A stretch of DNA of 64,000 nucleotides from Acanthosepion pharaonis (GCA_903632075.3 CAHIKZ030000027.1:2196501-2260500), one strand, 5' to 3'; positions 23,909 through 36,385 are shown, numbered from the stretch's first letter. The notes: generated by a model not told the origin, from the letters alone. Translations and numbers: made by a program.

Positions 23909-26399
23909 GGGTTGTCCCAGGTAACGCTAAAAAAGGGGTATACCCGGGAGAAAAAGGTCCCCAAATTGATAAAAAAAAATTTTAACGTGTAAATGATTAT
24001 GTTAAAATTAAAGAGGGAAGACCAAGGTATTTTTTAATTATTTTAAAAAATTTTTTTTTCATTTGCAGCATTTTTTAAATTTAGTTTGAAAACCTTGTTT
24101 TTTTTTAGGTCAAAAATTAGGTTAAATTAGCATTATTTTTTTTTTTCCACTATTTTCAGTTGGAAAATACACATTGATTTGGAAAATCTTTCAAAAATCA
24201 AATACTTGTTGGATTTTTATAAAACTTTCAGAACTTATTCACAAATGAATGAAATTATTTTAGAAATGTTTGTCTTTTTGAAAGTCATAGTATAAATATT
24301 TTTTTTTATATATGTTACACCCCCCGAACTTAATTTTATGAAAACTTCAAAAATTTATTTTTGTATCTGGATTTTTTTTTATTAAATGCACAAGACTCTG
24401 AAGATTCTAAATCATCGATTTTTTTGATAAAAAAAATGAGTAGAATTGTCCAAACTTTTATCTCAATTGTAAACATACAAAACCCAATAAAACTAAGACA
24501 ATATTTAATTAAAAAAGCTTTTTATGACTTTTCTGAATAACATATACTAAGGTAATTCTTAGCTGAAAAAAAAAAAATTTGAAGAAAAATGAATTTTTAC
24601 AATAATTTTTTCTTTTTTTTTTCTATTTTAAATACACAAATGACAAAATTCACAAAATATTAAAATATATTTTAAAATTAAGTTTCTTTATGCAACCTCA
24701 TGGAAATGACATATTTTGTTCTCTACTTTTTGAAGATCATAAATTTGAAAGCTTATTAAAATCTGACAAACAGTGATATTTTTAAAATAATTTTTTTAAT
24801 ATTCCAAAATTGTATTTAATATAGTCTCCAACGAAAGTATGGATGCACAGCTTTGAAATAACGTCATGTGAGGTAGAGTTGTTTCCCTTGATAGAAGCAA
24901 GTTCTTTTTACTTCAGAAATTACTTCGCATTCTTTCTGTTGACAACTAACCAACGCTTGTCAAGTTTTCTGACTGAATATCGTCGTATTTTCAAATTTTT
25001 TTGTTTTCAAATATAATCAATTTGTTCCATTTTCTTTTCAGTTTTTAAATATAATCAATTTTTCTTTTTTCAGTGTGAGACAAACTGCAAAATATTATTT
25101 CATTTTTTTTGTTTTATTCATTTTTTTTTTACGGAAACGGCGAAGGGTTTTTTAGGGGACAAGAGAGATAAGGTTTTTTTTTGTTTTTTCACTGTATATT
25201 CTTTACTTTGTTTTTTTTACTGTTTTATAGTGAGAGCCGTAAATTGTTTTTTAGTTTTAACTTAATTGAAACTAAAAACAATTGAAATAAAAAACGGAGG
25301 TCTTGAGCGTGGAACCACCTCTTAATTGCTGTTGTTCCCAAGTCCACTCTCACCCAGAGTGGTAGCACCTGATAGGGTCCCAGCTATGGGTAAATAGTGG
25401 GATAAAACAAAATATTGATCATTTACAATTACAAAAAAAAAAAATAAAAAAAAAAAAAAAAAACACCCTTGGAAGTGCACCCGAATTTTCAAGTTTGAAA
25501 TCGATTGCATAGCATTTCAATGTTATTAATAAATAAAATATGTATAAAACTCCCATGACTGCCATATCACAAGTATTAATAAATAGAAAAAAAATCTGCC
25601 TTAATAAAAAGAAATAAAATCTCATTTCATTAAGTTAACCTGTTTTCAATTATGAAATTTAATGTTTCATGTAATTTTTATATTCTCAGAAAAATATTTC
25701 ATGACAAGTAATAAAAATCAATTTAAAAAAAAATGTTGTTACTGTTTTATTTTTAATTTTTACTTGTAAATTATTTTTTTCCATAATTTAAATGTTATTT
25801 TCAGTGCAGAATTTTTCCCAAACGTAAAGTTAAAAAAAAAAAAAAAAAAATTGAAAGATTTTTTTTTTAATTTACTAACCAGGTTCACTTAAAATTAGAA
25901 CGAATTATATCACTTCTGTGCTACCGTACGATAAATTCCCCTGACGTAATTCCCCTCAAACACGCGCCAAAGCAAGCACCAAGGTTGGAAATATCTCTAT
26001 TAAAAAATTTTCTGCTAAAAAAGTAAGTAATGTTTCTTTCAAATTACATTAAGTATACTTTAATCATTCTAAATTTCCTAAGATAACAAAAGAAAAAAGT
26101 GTAACTGAATTTTAAATGATTTTTGAATTAACTTTGATTTTTTGTTTATAAAATCAGACAGAAATGGTCGATAAATCGAATTTGTTAATTTTTTTTTGCT
26201 TCAAGAAAAACGAGACTTTTCAAAAAAATTTTAAAAATATATAGGAAGGATTGAAAAATCTGGAAAAATATTTAAAAAATACTTTGGCCTTCCCTCTTTA
26301 ATTCTAACATAAACATTTACACGTTAAAATTTTTTTTATCAATTTCGGGAACTTTTTCTCCAGGGTATACCACTTTTTTACCATTACCTGGGACAAGCC
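23909..26399. mobile_element. 2.5-kb TIR element of unknown family, TA target
   Basis: The left end begins GGGTTGTCCCAGGTAACG. The right end, read on the minus strand, begins GGCTTGTCCCAGGTAATG. The two arms stay alignable for about 120 bp, through 'aaattgataaaaaaaa' and 'ttaacgtgtaaatg' to 'aattaaagagggaag'. TA flanks both sides, and the matching empty site exists in the window at about 23540. The interior is very AT-rich with long homopolymers and no transposase-like frame, so it is non-autonomous. It contains an older repeat at 25283-25400. Confidence 0.85.
25283..25400 (-). repeat. Dispersed SINE-like repeat 'A', minus strand
   Basis: The minus strand reads 'ttacccatagctgggaccct', then 'caggtgctaccactctgggt', then 'taagaggtggttccacgct', matching 40610-40700 block by block. 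Another partial copy is at 31845-31950. Coding potential is nil. Confidence 0.7.
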
Positions 26400-26799
26400 T
26401 AGAAGTGATTACTAATGTTGGTGCAATGATAATAACAATAAATATAATTATTGTGATGGTAGCTTGGACTAAAGAGTGATTGTTGGTGGGTTTTTTTATC
26501 CATTTGGTATAAATTCGGATAATAGGTACTTATTCTCATGCCTAAATTTGGAGATTATCCCTGATCTTTTGTTTAGTAAATTCTTTTGCGGGATATGGGA
26601 TATTTTACCACTTTTTCGTGTAGGCAAAGTAGGCATTTTTTGTAATGTTGCTGTAGGCAGGTGATTCATTTCAATATTTTCCAGCTTATTGTTGGTGTGA
26701 TATTTCTGTCTTTTTGCTTTTCGACAGAGCAACTGAAAAACTTTTTTTTTAAATCGTTACTTTGGCAACCTCGCTATTTAGAAACATTGTATTTTGTTA

Positions 26800-27200
26800 T
26801 AATTTTAACCCATGCAAGGCAGTAAAACCATTGGGGTCGTAGGAGTTACTGACTGTGAAAGATTAAGAAAAAAATAAACATTAGTAAGGGGCGAGAACAA
26901 TAGAAAAGAAGACAGTAGATAACGAGTGACATTGCATTTAAATATTTTTACATCAATGTTGTCCGGAAAGTATGGAACCGGAAGAGAGTTCCACAGGCGA
27001 TTACGGTTATTAGGCTGTAAATTGATGAGACCTTGTTGCCAATCTAGTACTGTGCTTGAATTCATAAAGTCTAGGGACCATATCGGAGAGAGGATCCGAA
27101 CAATTACCATTAAACTATTTATAGAAAAGGCACAAGGAATTTACATTACAGCGCTGAGAAAGTGACTGACTAAATCCCAGACGGTAGATCAGGACCAAAA
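26800..27200 (-). pseudogene. 3' end of a jockey/CR1-like LINE
   Basis: The minus frame includes RNRLWNSLPVPYFPDNIDVK (about 27000-26940) and KIFKCNVTRYLLSSF, the conserved end of the family (ALWNSLP..CFPD..N...FK..VNR.LLS). The element ends with 'ccttgcatgggttaaaatta', close to the 3' terminus of the other copies. Confidence 0.75.
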
Positions 27201-27244
27201 ATATTGCTGATTCATCTTCTGGAAAGAAAGATTGTAAGGAACAC

Positions 27245-27760
27245 GCATTTGACTAACGAAAGAGGTATTCTAAAAGCTAAGCAAAGTTTTGAGAAACAGA
27301 AAAACTCGTTAGAAACAATGTTAGATTGTGATGTGACATCCATCTTCTTATATGGTAGTGAATGGTGAAAACTGGTGGCACCAGAAATCTGCATTTTACA
27401 GACACCGGGAATTCCATGGACGGAGCAAGTAAGCCCGTAGGGAGTCTTAAAGAAAATGGCAACAAAAAGAACACGTATACTCTTAATCAGAAAGAGACAA
27501 CTGAAATTTCTTGGACACATAATAGGGAAGGAGGCTTTGGAAAACTTAACTCTTGGGGAATAGTAAGTGTAAGAGAGATAGAAGACACCGAGTCATTTAG
27601 CTGACAAGCTTGTGCAAATGGATGAATGAACGGAAGACATGGACCCTAGCAAAGGGAGAAAAAACTGTTAAAACTCAAACGAGATAGAATGTTGTGGATA
27701 GCCATGATCGCCTATGCCCTGAATGGTTGAGGCACATAGAAGAATTCCGAAATTATGTAT
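27245..27760 (+). pseudogene. RTE-like LINE 3' fragment
   Basis: The plus strand reads ILKAKQSFEKQKNSLE, CDVTSIFLYGSEW, then frameshifts to LIRKRQLKFLGHIIGKEALE (about 27480-27540) and SHLADKLVQMDE. These blocks match the C-terminal domain of the RTE-like copies at 63225-63680. It abuts the LINE tail on the opposite strand at 26800-27200. Confidence 0.72.
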
Positions 27761-28659
27761 GACGACGCCACCATACGGAAGGATATTAGTAGTGTGTTTT
27801 GTTTAGTAGTGACTTTTATATTCAATATCAGTTTTTTTTTTAATTTGTTTATAATGTCAGGTTAGTACTGCTGGTCAATCATCGAAATCACGATATTAAA
27901 TATAGTAGCTGATTTTACATGTATTACTGTCATCTACTAGTTGTGAGTTCAATCACTGGGTCAGGAAGTGAAGCACCAATTTAGCAGGAACGAACAATAA
28001 GTGACCACACAGGGAAAAATATCACGATAATCAACAGATGCACCATACCAGCCAATCAATGATGACCAAACGGTACTTAGTCGAAACGTTGAGAACACTA
28101 GTTTGACAATAATACAAGTATATTGGCAATTACAATAAACTGAAATGGAATACTGAAATTAATGTATGTTGAGGTTTCTAAGATCTACAGTAACAAAGAC
28201 TCTACCATTTGTCGCATAATTTTTTATAGTGCTAATGTTATAATTATTCTAATTTCTTATCATCGTTGTTAATCTTTTATTGTGAAACATTTATGAATTA
28301 AACTTTATTAATATATTTAAGTTTCGGTAGTATTAAATGCTATCCAAGTAAATAAGATTAAAATATTTTGTGATCCAAACTGACATTGGCACCACATGAC
28401 TGCAACAAGACCAAACCTGGTATTTGAAAACAAGGTACAAGCTGACAAGATATAAACGAAAGCAAATTAGCAAATGAAAAAAAAGCAATAAACTTCCCAA
28501 ACAAGTAAGGAATCTATAGAATATGCATTTTAGAATTGACGTGCGACTGGAATCGTGCCAAAAAACTGGTATCAGTATTGAATAAATCAGAGATAAATAA
28601 AAGCATTAGCTTTGACGGTTAAGTAAACTATCCAAAACATTACAGTGTCAAAATACATA
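27761..28659. other. Unannotated stretch
   Basis: No gene. Near 28057-28110 'atgatgaccaaacgg' followed by 'agtcgaaacg' is faintly hammerhead-like, but the core C is missing, so it is not annotated. Confidence 0.4.
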
Positions 28660-28852
28660 CAGGGTGTTCCAAAAGTCGCGTGAAAATTGGCAGAAAACAT
28701 ACACGTGTTAAATAGCAATCAGGGAAAATGTGCATGACACCATCGTCCATAATTCGACCAATGAAATTTCTTAATAATATATTGTCACATTTTGTAAATA
28801 ACTATAAAAATTACAATATTATCATTAGTAATGCGACTTTTGGGACATCCTA
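28660..28852. mobile_element. Mariner-type MITE
   Basis: The ends CAGGGTGTTCCAAAAGTCGC and, read on the minus strand, TAGGATGTCCCAAAAGTCGC are inverted. TA flanks both (28658-28659 and 28853-28854). It is 193 bp, with no coding capacity. The terminal motif resembles those of mariner elements, but the family could not be named. Confidence 0.85.
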
Positions 28853-29298
28853 TAAAATAATGTTATCGCGGAATATATTAATCCACCACAGTTGCTAAGT
28901 AATTGTATAATTTTTATAGTGTATCAACAGAAGTCATTCGTTTTAAGAGTTAAGTAGTCATATATTAATACTGGTGGACAGTTCGATTAAGATGTATTAT
29001 TTCACGAGTTTACATCAATACGAATATTTAACACATTATCACAAAGAATTATTACGTCATTATGAACATATAATACATTCTATTTACTAAATTATTTATA
29101 TATTGGCGGGCATAATTTACTTTATTTATATCTTAGCGTAAGTTTTATAATATTTTTTAGGGGACGTATCTTTGAATTTGGAAGAGTTTTTCAAATTGTA
29201 ACCTTCATATCGTTTTGTTTATGCTTGATTAATGAGGGACAGCATTTTTCCTATTATTTATCATTCAAACAATGTTAACAGCAACACTAATAAAAAAT

Positions 29299-29300
<2 letters not shown>
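28853..29300. other. Unannotated AT-rich stretch
   Basis: Nothing supported. Confidence 0.4.
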
Positions 29301-29351
<51 letters not shown>

Positions 29352-29589
29352 GGCGCTATATGACGGAGACAGCGTTGTTTCTTCACCGGCTGTAAGCCAT
29401 ATTAAATTGTGCAGCATTCGCTATCACTCGTTTGTGTCATTTTTGGATACTTTTTTCCCCTTCATTACGACACCTAAGCGTAAGGAAGACTCGTGGGTGT
29501 TTATGCAGGTGAGTTCTGACCTACTTCAAAAATCAGGCTACGTGGCGCCGTAGGAACGGATCTTCGACGTAAGTCGAGATACCCCTGTA

Positions 29590-29660
<71 letters not shown>
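29301..29660. repeat. (TA)n, repeat-like unique middle, (CTAT)n
   Basis: (TA)n at 29303-29346 and about 18 CTAT units at 29588-29660 bracket 240 bp. The end of that middle part ('ggaacggatcttcgacgtaa') looks like a dispersed repeat terminus. The open frame across it is a microsatellite artefact. Confidence 0.75.
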
Positions 29661-31844
29661 AAATGTTCCTTTCAAATTTATTGATTTATTTCTATTATTT
29701 CTCATTTGAAAAGAAATTATGATAATAGTAAGAATTAGTAGTCCATTTGGCGACGGACTCTTTACTCTGGTATCTAGTATAAAATACATATGTGTGTAAG
29801 TGTGTATGTGTATTTAAAGTTTTAATTTTAATTTCAACTTGATGTTTGTACTTGAAATCAGCCGATCTCACTTTATGTTAACATTCCTTGGATTTCAACT
29901 CCTGTGGTAACCATAAAAGAGGCTTTAATAATTTGATATTCGACTTTGGAACTATACAATTGACTTCATAATTACTAACCATGCCAATTCAATTAAAAAT
30001 GTAACCCTCATAAAAAAAAAAGAATGCGTATATAAAAGTGTAGTTTGTCGAGTCAAATGTGATATTAAAATTGAGAGAAAGAAAACGTTTTCTAATAAAA
30101 TCAGAGAGAAATCGAGAATATCGTAGTTGAAAAACAGTGACACAACCAAGCAGAGTTTAGGATTAGTTTCTCAACAATAGATCTTCTACAAAAGCTTGAT
30201 CATCTGAAAGAAGAAAAAATAAACAGAATATGACTAGACAATTTGTTTAATATTGGCTATGAACATGTATTCAACTCGGTAGAACACGTGCCAGACTTTA
30301 ACTCACTTCGAGAACAGAATATAGCGAAAGTTATATAACAATTATTCCGAATAGATATATTACAATTACTGCAATATAAAGGCAATGAAGTATGATAAGT
30401 TGATATTTACAGAAGCCCTTGAAAATATTTTCTGAAAAAGAAAAATAGCTTAAACGAAGCATATTTAAACTATCTACGATTTGGTAACAATATTCTGGTG
30501 ACGTCCTCTGTGATGATTGATGCTTTAATACAGATTCTTAATTATAGAGCCCATAATTCATCAGTAATTATGATCTTGGTACAGAACTTGGGAGCATGCC
30601 TGATTTGTTCTCTGATCTCTCTATACAAACTGTTTCTATTCATCGATTAGTTTCTCCGGTTCAAATTCTTAAGCAATTCGTTTCACATCCGACATAATAT
30701 CCTATATCACTAAATGAGTTATTGCACTATTTCTAATAAAAATAGATACTATCAGCTGAAACTTATATTGATCATATTAAGATATTCTGGAAATGTTGCC
30801 AGTATTCTTAGATTAATGTGGATGTTAACATACTGACTTGAATAATAAAAAAAAATAAAAAGTTGAAGCGAATAGAACACACATCAATATCCATTTGAAT
30901 ATTTATCTTTTAAATCATCTTTTGCTTTATTCTAAACATAAGAATAATAAACTCCCTATACCTGACAATCTGTTCTCAAAACATTTAATATTAGGTACTC
31001 ATCTAATAAAGCAGAAGTGTATTGGATGAATGGGTCGTGATTGTGATTAACTAGGAGTAGAATAGTTAGCAGAGACCTGCCTTTCTAACTTCTTTGGCCT
31101 TGTGCCACAACTGTTGTATTTTTACGATAATAAATACAATATTATCTCACCTGGCTCTAGTCATTTTCGACGCGATTACATCATTTCATTTTTTATTTAT
31201 TCATTGTTAGTTCACCCATTAAAAGGATCGCTTATGGTAGAGGGTTACTGAGATTTTAAAGGTGAAAGGTGAAGTAAGAGAGCATTATGAAGACGTGTGA
31301 GAGACATATCGGTTGACCTTAGACTTAAAGAAACCAAGAGTTTATTTATCGGGAATTATTCTCTCGAATGCTTGTTCCCCGAAGTCATAGTTCTTAGAAA
31401 GAATTTGTCTGAGTGGGACTTGCTTTTCATCAAACGGACACGAAGGACATGGAGGTGGTTTGCCACTGTGAACATAACATAGATCCTACTTCTGAATGTG
31501 AAAATAAGGAATGTAATTTGTCTAAACACCTGCCAAAGTAATAGCGATTGATAAAGAAGGATTTCAGGATTACTTATTGAATTTTGCAACTTTTAACATA
31601 TATTTTTTTCGATTCTCAATCTGTATATCGTGGCTTTATTGAGGTAATAAACATATAAATTCATTATAAATATTTTGATTATAGTAAAAGCTTGCTATTT
31701 TAGTACAGAAAAAACATTGCTAATGCGAAAAGTATCGCCAGTAATAAAAAATTACTAACTGAATAAACGTAGATTTCTTTTTAAATAATTCCATTATAGT
31801 AAAACCTATCAGGCTATTTTCTAATAGAAAAAATGGCTTTGTCA
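29661..31844. other. Unannotated AT-rich stretch
   Basis: No gene or element recognised on either strand. About 30500-31020 has the base use of a decayed LINE, but no motif could be secured. Confidence 0.4.
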
Positions 31845-31950
31845 GCAATTAAGAGGCGGTTCCACACTTCTCTAAATCTCCAGTCTCTCGATCAGATGCC
31901 ATGCTGCCGGATGCAGTTTATCGTCATCCACAGGACTAGAGAAAACATGA
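31845..31950 (+). repeat. Dispersed SINE-like repeat 'A', partial
   Basis: 'taagaggcggttccacactt' then 'tcgatcagatgcc', 'ggatgcagttta', 'cacaggac' follow the second half of the copy at 40690-40770 in order. Confidence 0.6.
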
Positions 31951-33051
31951 GGGACAGAGCTACATTTTTGGTTGAGGCTGTTTGTATTCGCTTTTCAAAA
32001 ATTCACGTGGAAAAGGTATATGTCTAATTCCCCACCTGCTCTGTCTATTTCATCGGTATCTTGACCAATTTGCGCTATTAGTACGCCACGATAGTTTATG
32101 AAGAAGAGAGTAAGTGAGTAAGAACATAGACAAAATAAATACGAGCAAAGCGTATGGTAAAAAAGCTACTATATCCACTGACAGGCTTTACAGATACAAG
32201 TAACACTGGAAAAGGTACAAATGAACAAGAATCTATCAGAAGTAGAGGTGGGCAACAGATAGTCGAACTAAATATATTCAAACATTCTTTGTGTTGCTGA
32301 TGTTGCTACAACAAAATTTTGGTGGATCTGTTCACCAGCCTTCTTCCCGTATAAAATAGCAGGAGTAAATTTATTTTAATTTTATAGAACTAAATTGCGA
32401 TCAGAAAATGGTCGTTAATATACACACTGGTTCGATTCAATTCAAGCAACACGTGTCACACAGGAGGTACTGTAATCACATGCCCTGATGATAACACAAG
32501 TGTTTCTGATTTATATACGAGGCACTGTGCAATTCCGTATCTGATAAATAAAGAAAATATACAAACACATAAAAATAGTTAATTAATTGGAATAATACAT
32601 TAGTTGTTACTAAGTAACGGATATTATTTATTAAAGAAATATCTCAAAACTTTAATTGTAACCATTACACATAGAGTGACACAGCAAATTTCACTGATAG
32701 CATAATAAATAATGTGTAATTTAATATTGATTGCATTGATTTATTCATCAAGAAACCAGGTTCTACTGACGTTGTCCTTAGTCCGCCTCACTGAGCTGAC
32801 CTGCTTTGTCAGGGCCAGTGACCTGCGTCTTGGGAAGTTCGCTCCACTAAGATGACCTTCTTTGTCAAGATGATAATTGTCAAAACGATTTCTATAACAA
32901 CCTGCATTTGTCCTTAATAAAATATCAACTGACAACTGATATCGCTACAAGACGTCTTTTTACGATGAGAAATGGTCTTTATTGACTGATGTTATTATCC
33001 TTATTTGAGAAGTTAATACGCATCTCTTGAACCAGAAGACATCGTCATTGG

Positions 33052-33082
33052 ACCGGAGAAGACCACACTGGTCTTCTCCGGT
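33052..33082. repeat. Perfect 14-bp hairpin
   Basis: ACCGGAGAAGACCA, a 3-base loop, then TGGTCTTCTCCGGT. GC-rich against AT-rich surroundings. No poly-T follows; no host gene lies nearby. Its role is unknown. Confidence 0.8.
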
Positions 33083-33175
33083 ATCGCTTAGTCAGACATG
33101 TCACGTCTCCATTTCAGGCCAGCAGTCTCTAAGGAAATGTATATTTCATTTATGCCATATTGTTTATCTACTCTC

Positions 33176-33176
<1 letters not shown>

Positions 33177-33224
<48 letters not shown>

Positions 33225-33238
33225 TATTTATTTATTTC
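33177..33238. repeat. (TAT)n microsatellite
   Basis: About 16 TAT units followed by a short TTTA run. Confidence 0.9.
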
Positions 33239-33439
33239 CTTTGATTTCTGGTATATAATCATTTCTTTCCGGGTTCCGACCAGAGACCTAAGGTCAGAAA
33301 TGGCATCATGACATTTTCCACTGAGCAGATTTGAAAATAAATCGCACATATTTTACATAGATAAATTCTTTCGTAAGGTGTGGTTTGTACTTGTGAGTAT
33401 AATTTTTTTTTTATTTCTTTAAGGCAGACTAACAGGGAT

Positions 33440-33955
33440 TCCTTAAATGACTATGTTGGAATCTTTTCCACTCAATCCGAGGGCTCCAACTAAAACTGGA
33501 GTCGTTAATGTCCTCATGCGCCACATTTTTGACATTTCGTTTTCATGGTCTTTGTATTTTGATAGTTTTTTGAAGATTTTTAAAGATACATTAAAGTCTG
33601 CAGGGACTGCCATGTCAATAAGGAGGCACATTTTGACTTTTCGGTATCTAATCACGATGTTCGCGATCAGCTTTGATTGCTCTGTTTGTGTGTATTGTAA
33701 AGTACCATAAACTTGTCACAAGTCCTATCTCCGTAACCGGGTCTGGGTGGTGTTCATACCAATTTCTTGCAGTTTCTTTTCTGTAAGTGTTGCAGATTTT
33801 CCAGTGCAGATACTGGCCCACTCTGTCGTGCTGTGTTTTATATTCAGTGGATGCCAATACCACGCGACCTGATACAATATTGTCAATTGTTTCTGGATAT
33901 TTATCACATAATCTGCATTTTGGACTAACACCATAAAATCTTCATTTTGGACTAA
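33440..33955 (-). pseudogene. Non-LTR retrotransposon C-terminal domain fragment
   Basis: The minus frame reads CRLCDKYPETIDNIVSG (Cys-rich knuckle, last Cys lost), then EYKTQHDRVGQYLHWKICNT and NWYEHHPDPVTEIGLVTSLW (33863-33650). A frameshift leads to LLIDMAVPADFNVSLKIFKK, KYKDHENEMSKMWRM and PVLVGALGLS (33640-33445). This is the C-terminal Cys/His and 'VPVVVGALG' domain common in one group of metazoan non-LTR elements. Only one frameshift and one stop separate two long open parts, so it is moderately young. Confidence 0.75.
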
Positions 33956-33958
33956 AAC

Positions 33959-33960
<2 letters not shown>

Positions 33961-34003
<43 letters not shown>

Positions 34004-34035
34004 GTAGTAGTAGTAGTAGTAGTAATAATAATAGT
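33961..34035. repeat. (TTA)n/(TAG)n microsatellite
   Basis: About 14 TTA units continue as TAG/TAA units, starting at the edge of the retrotransposon fragment. Confidence 0.9.
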
Positions 34036-35316
34036 AAAAGCACTAGTAATAGTATATCATTTATTAGATGAAATAAGAACAGTTGCTGAAAACTTATTGA
34101 CCCGAACACTTTCCGATATGAGACTGAATGAACAAACATTAGAATATTTTCGAACCTTTTCTTCTTTGGTCTGAGAAGGTTTCAACACGCTTCATATTAC
34201 CTGTATTATTATTTTTACTATATTTTATTTTGCAGTTGTTTTTTAACTTCATATTTTATGTGGATATACATTTCGAATCTTAAGTAAAGTAAATGGATAA
34301 AAATATATACGAACTACCGATTAATTCCAGAGATTAATATACTAATTTAGTGCGAATATTGAATGGGAGAAAATTTGAAAACCGGAATATAATTTATTCA
34401 TGTTGTGTAGAATTTTGTCTTGAAATGAAAAAAAGAAAGTTATCATCCAAAACATTTTAATTCTTTAAATGAAATGGTACATAAAAACTGCCATAAAATC
34501 ATATTTACAAAATCCAATGTTCAAATAATATATAAAATATTTGTCATCTTTGAGAAAGTATGACTACGGAAAAATGCACAAAAATGTTATGGAATGTTAT
34601 GAGAAGTTTAGATGAAATAATTTTTCGTATTTTTGTCGAAATACACATTATGATTCAATCAGTTATTTCTTGCCCCAACATGCATTATCGATTTGATCTT
34701 CCAGATTTGACTCAAACTTGAACAATAAATATCTATTTTAAACTAATTCCTGTTTATTTAGTATCACAACAACTATAATTAATTCAGTTTTCAGCAAAAG
34801 TACAAACGATCAATTGACATCATAACACGAATGTACTTAAACAATATTAGAAAGTAATTTTAAACAAAATATATTTGCACCCATTGAAGTTCGGTTTTAG
34901 ATTTCCATGAGATAGTTAAAGTTATCGATTCTCAAGTAATAACTAATGCTAATCTTTGAACTAGATATGGAAGAGCAACCAAACAAAAAGTCTCTCAATT
35001 CTGCTTCATTTCTGAATATCCAAATCATTCGGTTTAAACGTGAAAAGCCTTCCTCTTTATTCAGCTTAAGCCATCTTGTAATTATTAAATGGCGTCCATA
35101 CTATTTTCTATAATACTTTCAGAAAATGGTAACAATTTTACTTACTAATATTTCAGAATTTTTTTTGTTTATTAATTTTATTTCATATATTATTACCGTT
35201 CACTGCATTAAAAATGTTATTTGTTCTTGTATTTTTCATTTTTTTTTCTTTTAATACATTTTATGATGAATCAACTAAAACACAATATTTCTTTGACCAG
35301 TATTTTCGCAAATTCG
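34036..35316 (-). other. Probable 3' UTR and downstream flank of the SLC22-like gene
   Basis: No reading frame. The first 150 bases below the stop codon contain poly(A)-signal candidates; the rest is AT-rich sequence without recognised elements. Confidence 0.4.
35168..35182 (-). terminator. Candidate polyadenylation signals
   Basis: Two AATAAA hexamers on the minus strand (35173-35168 and 35182-35177) lie about 135-150 bases downstream of the transporter stop codon. AT-rich DNA has many chance AATAAA, so this rests on position only. Confidence 0.4.
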
Positions 35317-35371
35317 TCATGCTGAGGAATTCAACGGTGTCTGAACTTCAAATTGATGTTCCTCCTTTAAC
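35317..35371 (-). CDS. SLC22-like transporter, last coding exon
   Basis: Acceptor 'ttcttctccag' precedes base 35371. The single first base completes the AG left by the exon at 36222, giving AGG (Arg). The exon then reads LKEEHQFEVQTPLNSSA and TGA at 35319-35317. This is a polar cytoplasmic tail; the length and charge fit SLC22 C-termini, which are poorly conserved. A C-terminus of this kind is exactly where such a protein should end, and the reading frame closes without any adjustment, which supports the exon chain. Confidence 0.8.
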
Positions 35372-36221
35372 CTGGAGAAGAAAAATTGTATAAATTAGTA
35401 ACAACAATTTTTTTTTTTATAAATATTTAGTCATTCAGTACATTTAAAAGGAAGCTACATAAATTGACTTACAGCGTCTTTTGTGAAATATGTTAGTGTT
35501 TATAAAAATAGTCAAAGCATCTGCGATAGAGATTCGGACCAGACAAGTAGAACAGTGATTAACTGACTCACCTGGCAGGACTATTTGCTAGTCTAGTCAA
35601 ATCAATATTCATAGAGTGCTCAATTATTGTTGCCCTGTATCAGACCAAGCTAAATTTAGTCAATACGTAAGCCTCTATTTCCATGGAAAATGCTCCATTT
35701 TTTAGTTCCACTAGTACAGTCTTTTACAGATAGGACACGATATGCCAGATCCATATAGTCCAACCGACCTGATTTCCTGCATGTTCCAAATACATGAAGA
35801 AAGTTCCATCAAGACAGATTTTTACCCAATGACTACCGCAAAATAGTTATTATTGTGACCTGAACAGCTGCAATTCGATCTTTCTTCCAGGTATCTAATT
35901 TTTTTCCTTTAGCGATATCGTGTTTTTCACGTTTAAAAAGGATGTTCGGTACATATATGTTTGTAATGGAAGAATCAACATTCTGCGGTTGTCTATAAAA
36001 ATAACATAATTTTAGTACTACTGCTACATAGGTACGCTTGTTAATTATGGTTGAGTGGTCAGCAGAAATCCTTATTTCTATAGTTCTCTACCACTATGGA
36101 ATTTCATGATAGTGAAATACCCTTTCCCAAAAGTATTAGCGTGAAAGCTAAAATTCCCACTTATTTCATCGATAATGTTTCCAATGATGCAAACCTTATA
36201 AAATAATGTAGATGTTCTTAC

Positions 36222-36385
36222 CTTATCGACTCATGATCCTGCTTGCAAACATCGTCAAAAGTGTCCTTCATGGGTTTGTTGCTAGTCTCAGGAAGAAAGA
36301 AGTAGGATGCAGCAGCTAAAATGCAGCAAGACCCCATCGTAATCAGAGGTAAACTGTCACCAATTTTCCCATCTGCAAGGGCACT
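36222..36385 (-). CDS. SLC22-like transporter exon: TM12 and LPET motif
   Basis: Starts after 'aaacatacag' in phase 0 and ends AG|GTAAGA in phase 2. It encodes SALADGKIGDSLPLITMGSC, then CILAAASYFFLPETSNKPMK and DTFDDVCKQDHESIR. The hydrophobic run is the last membrane helix. LPET.NKP followed by an acidic D..DD stretch is the signature at the cytoplasmic end of the last helix in SLC22 proteins. No frameshift or stop interrupts it, and splice sites match consensus on both sides. Confidence 0.92.

Larger units (their letters stand above)
23755..26740 (-). repeat. Penelope-like element 3' end, tandem copy 2 (interrupted)
   Basis: 23755-23908 plus 26400-26568 together match 23403-23753. Beyond that, 26570-26735 on the minus strand extends further into the coding region with the cysteine block CLLCLHEKV (frameshifted) and then NLLNKRSGIISKFRHENKYL at about 26582-26520. 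Two head-to-tail 3' ends fit the known habit of Penelope-like elements to occur as tandem partial copies. Confidence 0.7.

Noticed and set aside
28057..28110. Possible hammerhead: 'atgatgaccaaacgg' then 'agtcgaaacg'
   Set aside because: The core C of CTGATGA is absent and no convincing stem I or III was found.
29272..29553. 93-codon frame through a (TA)n array
   Set aside because: Half of it is microsatellite and the rest looks like a dispersed repeat end.
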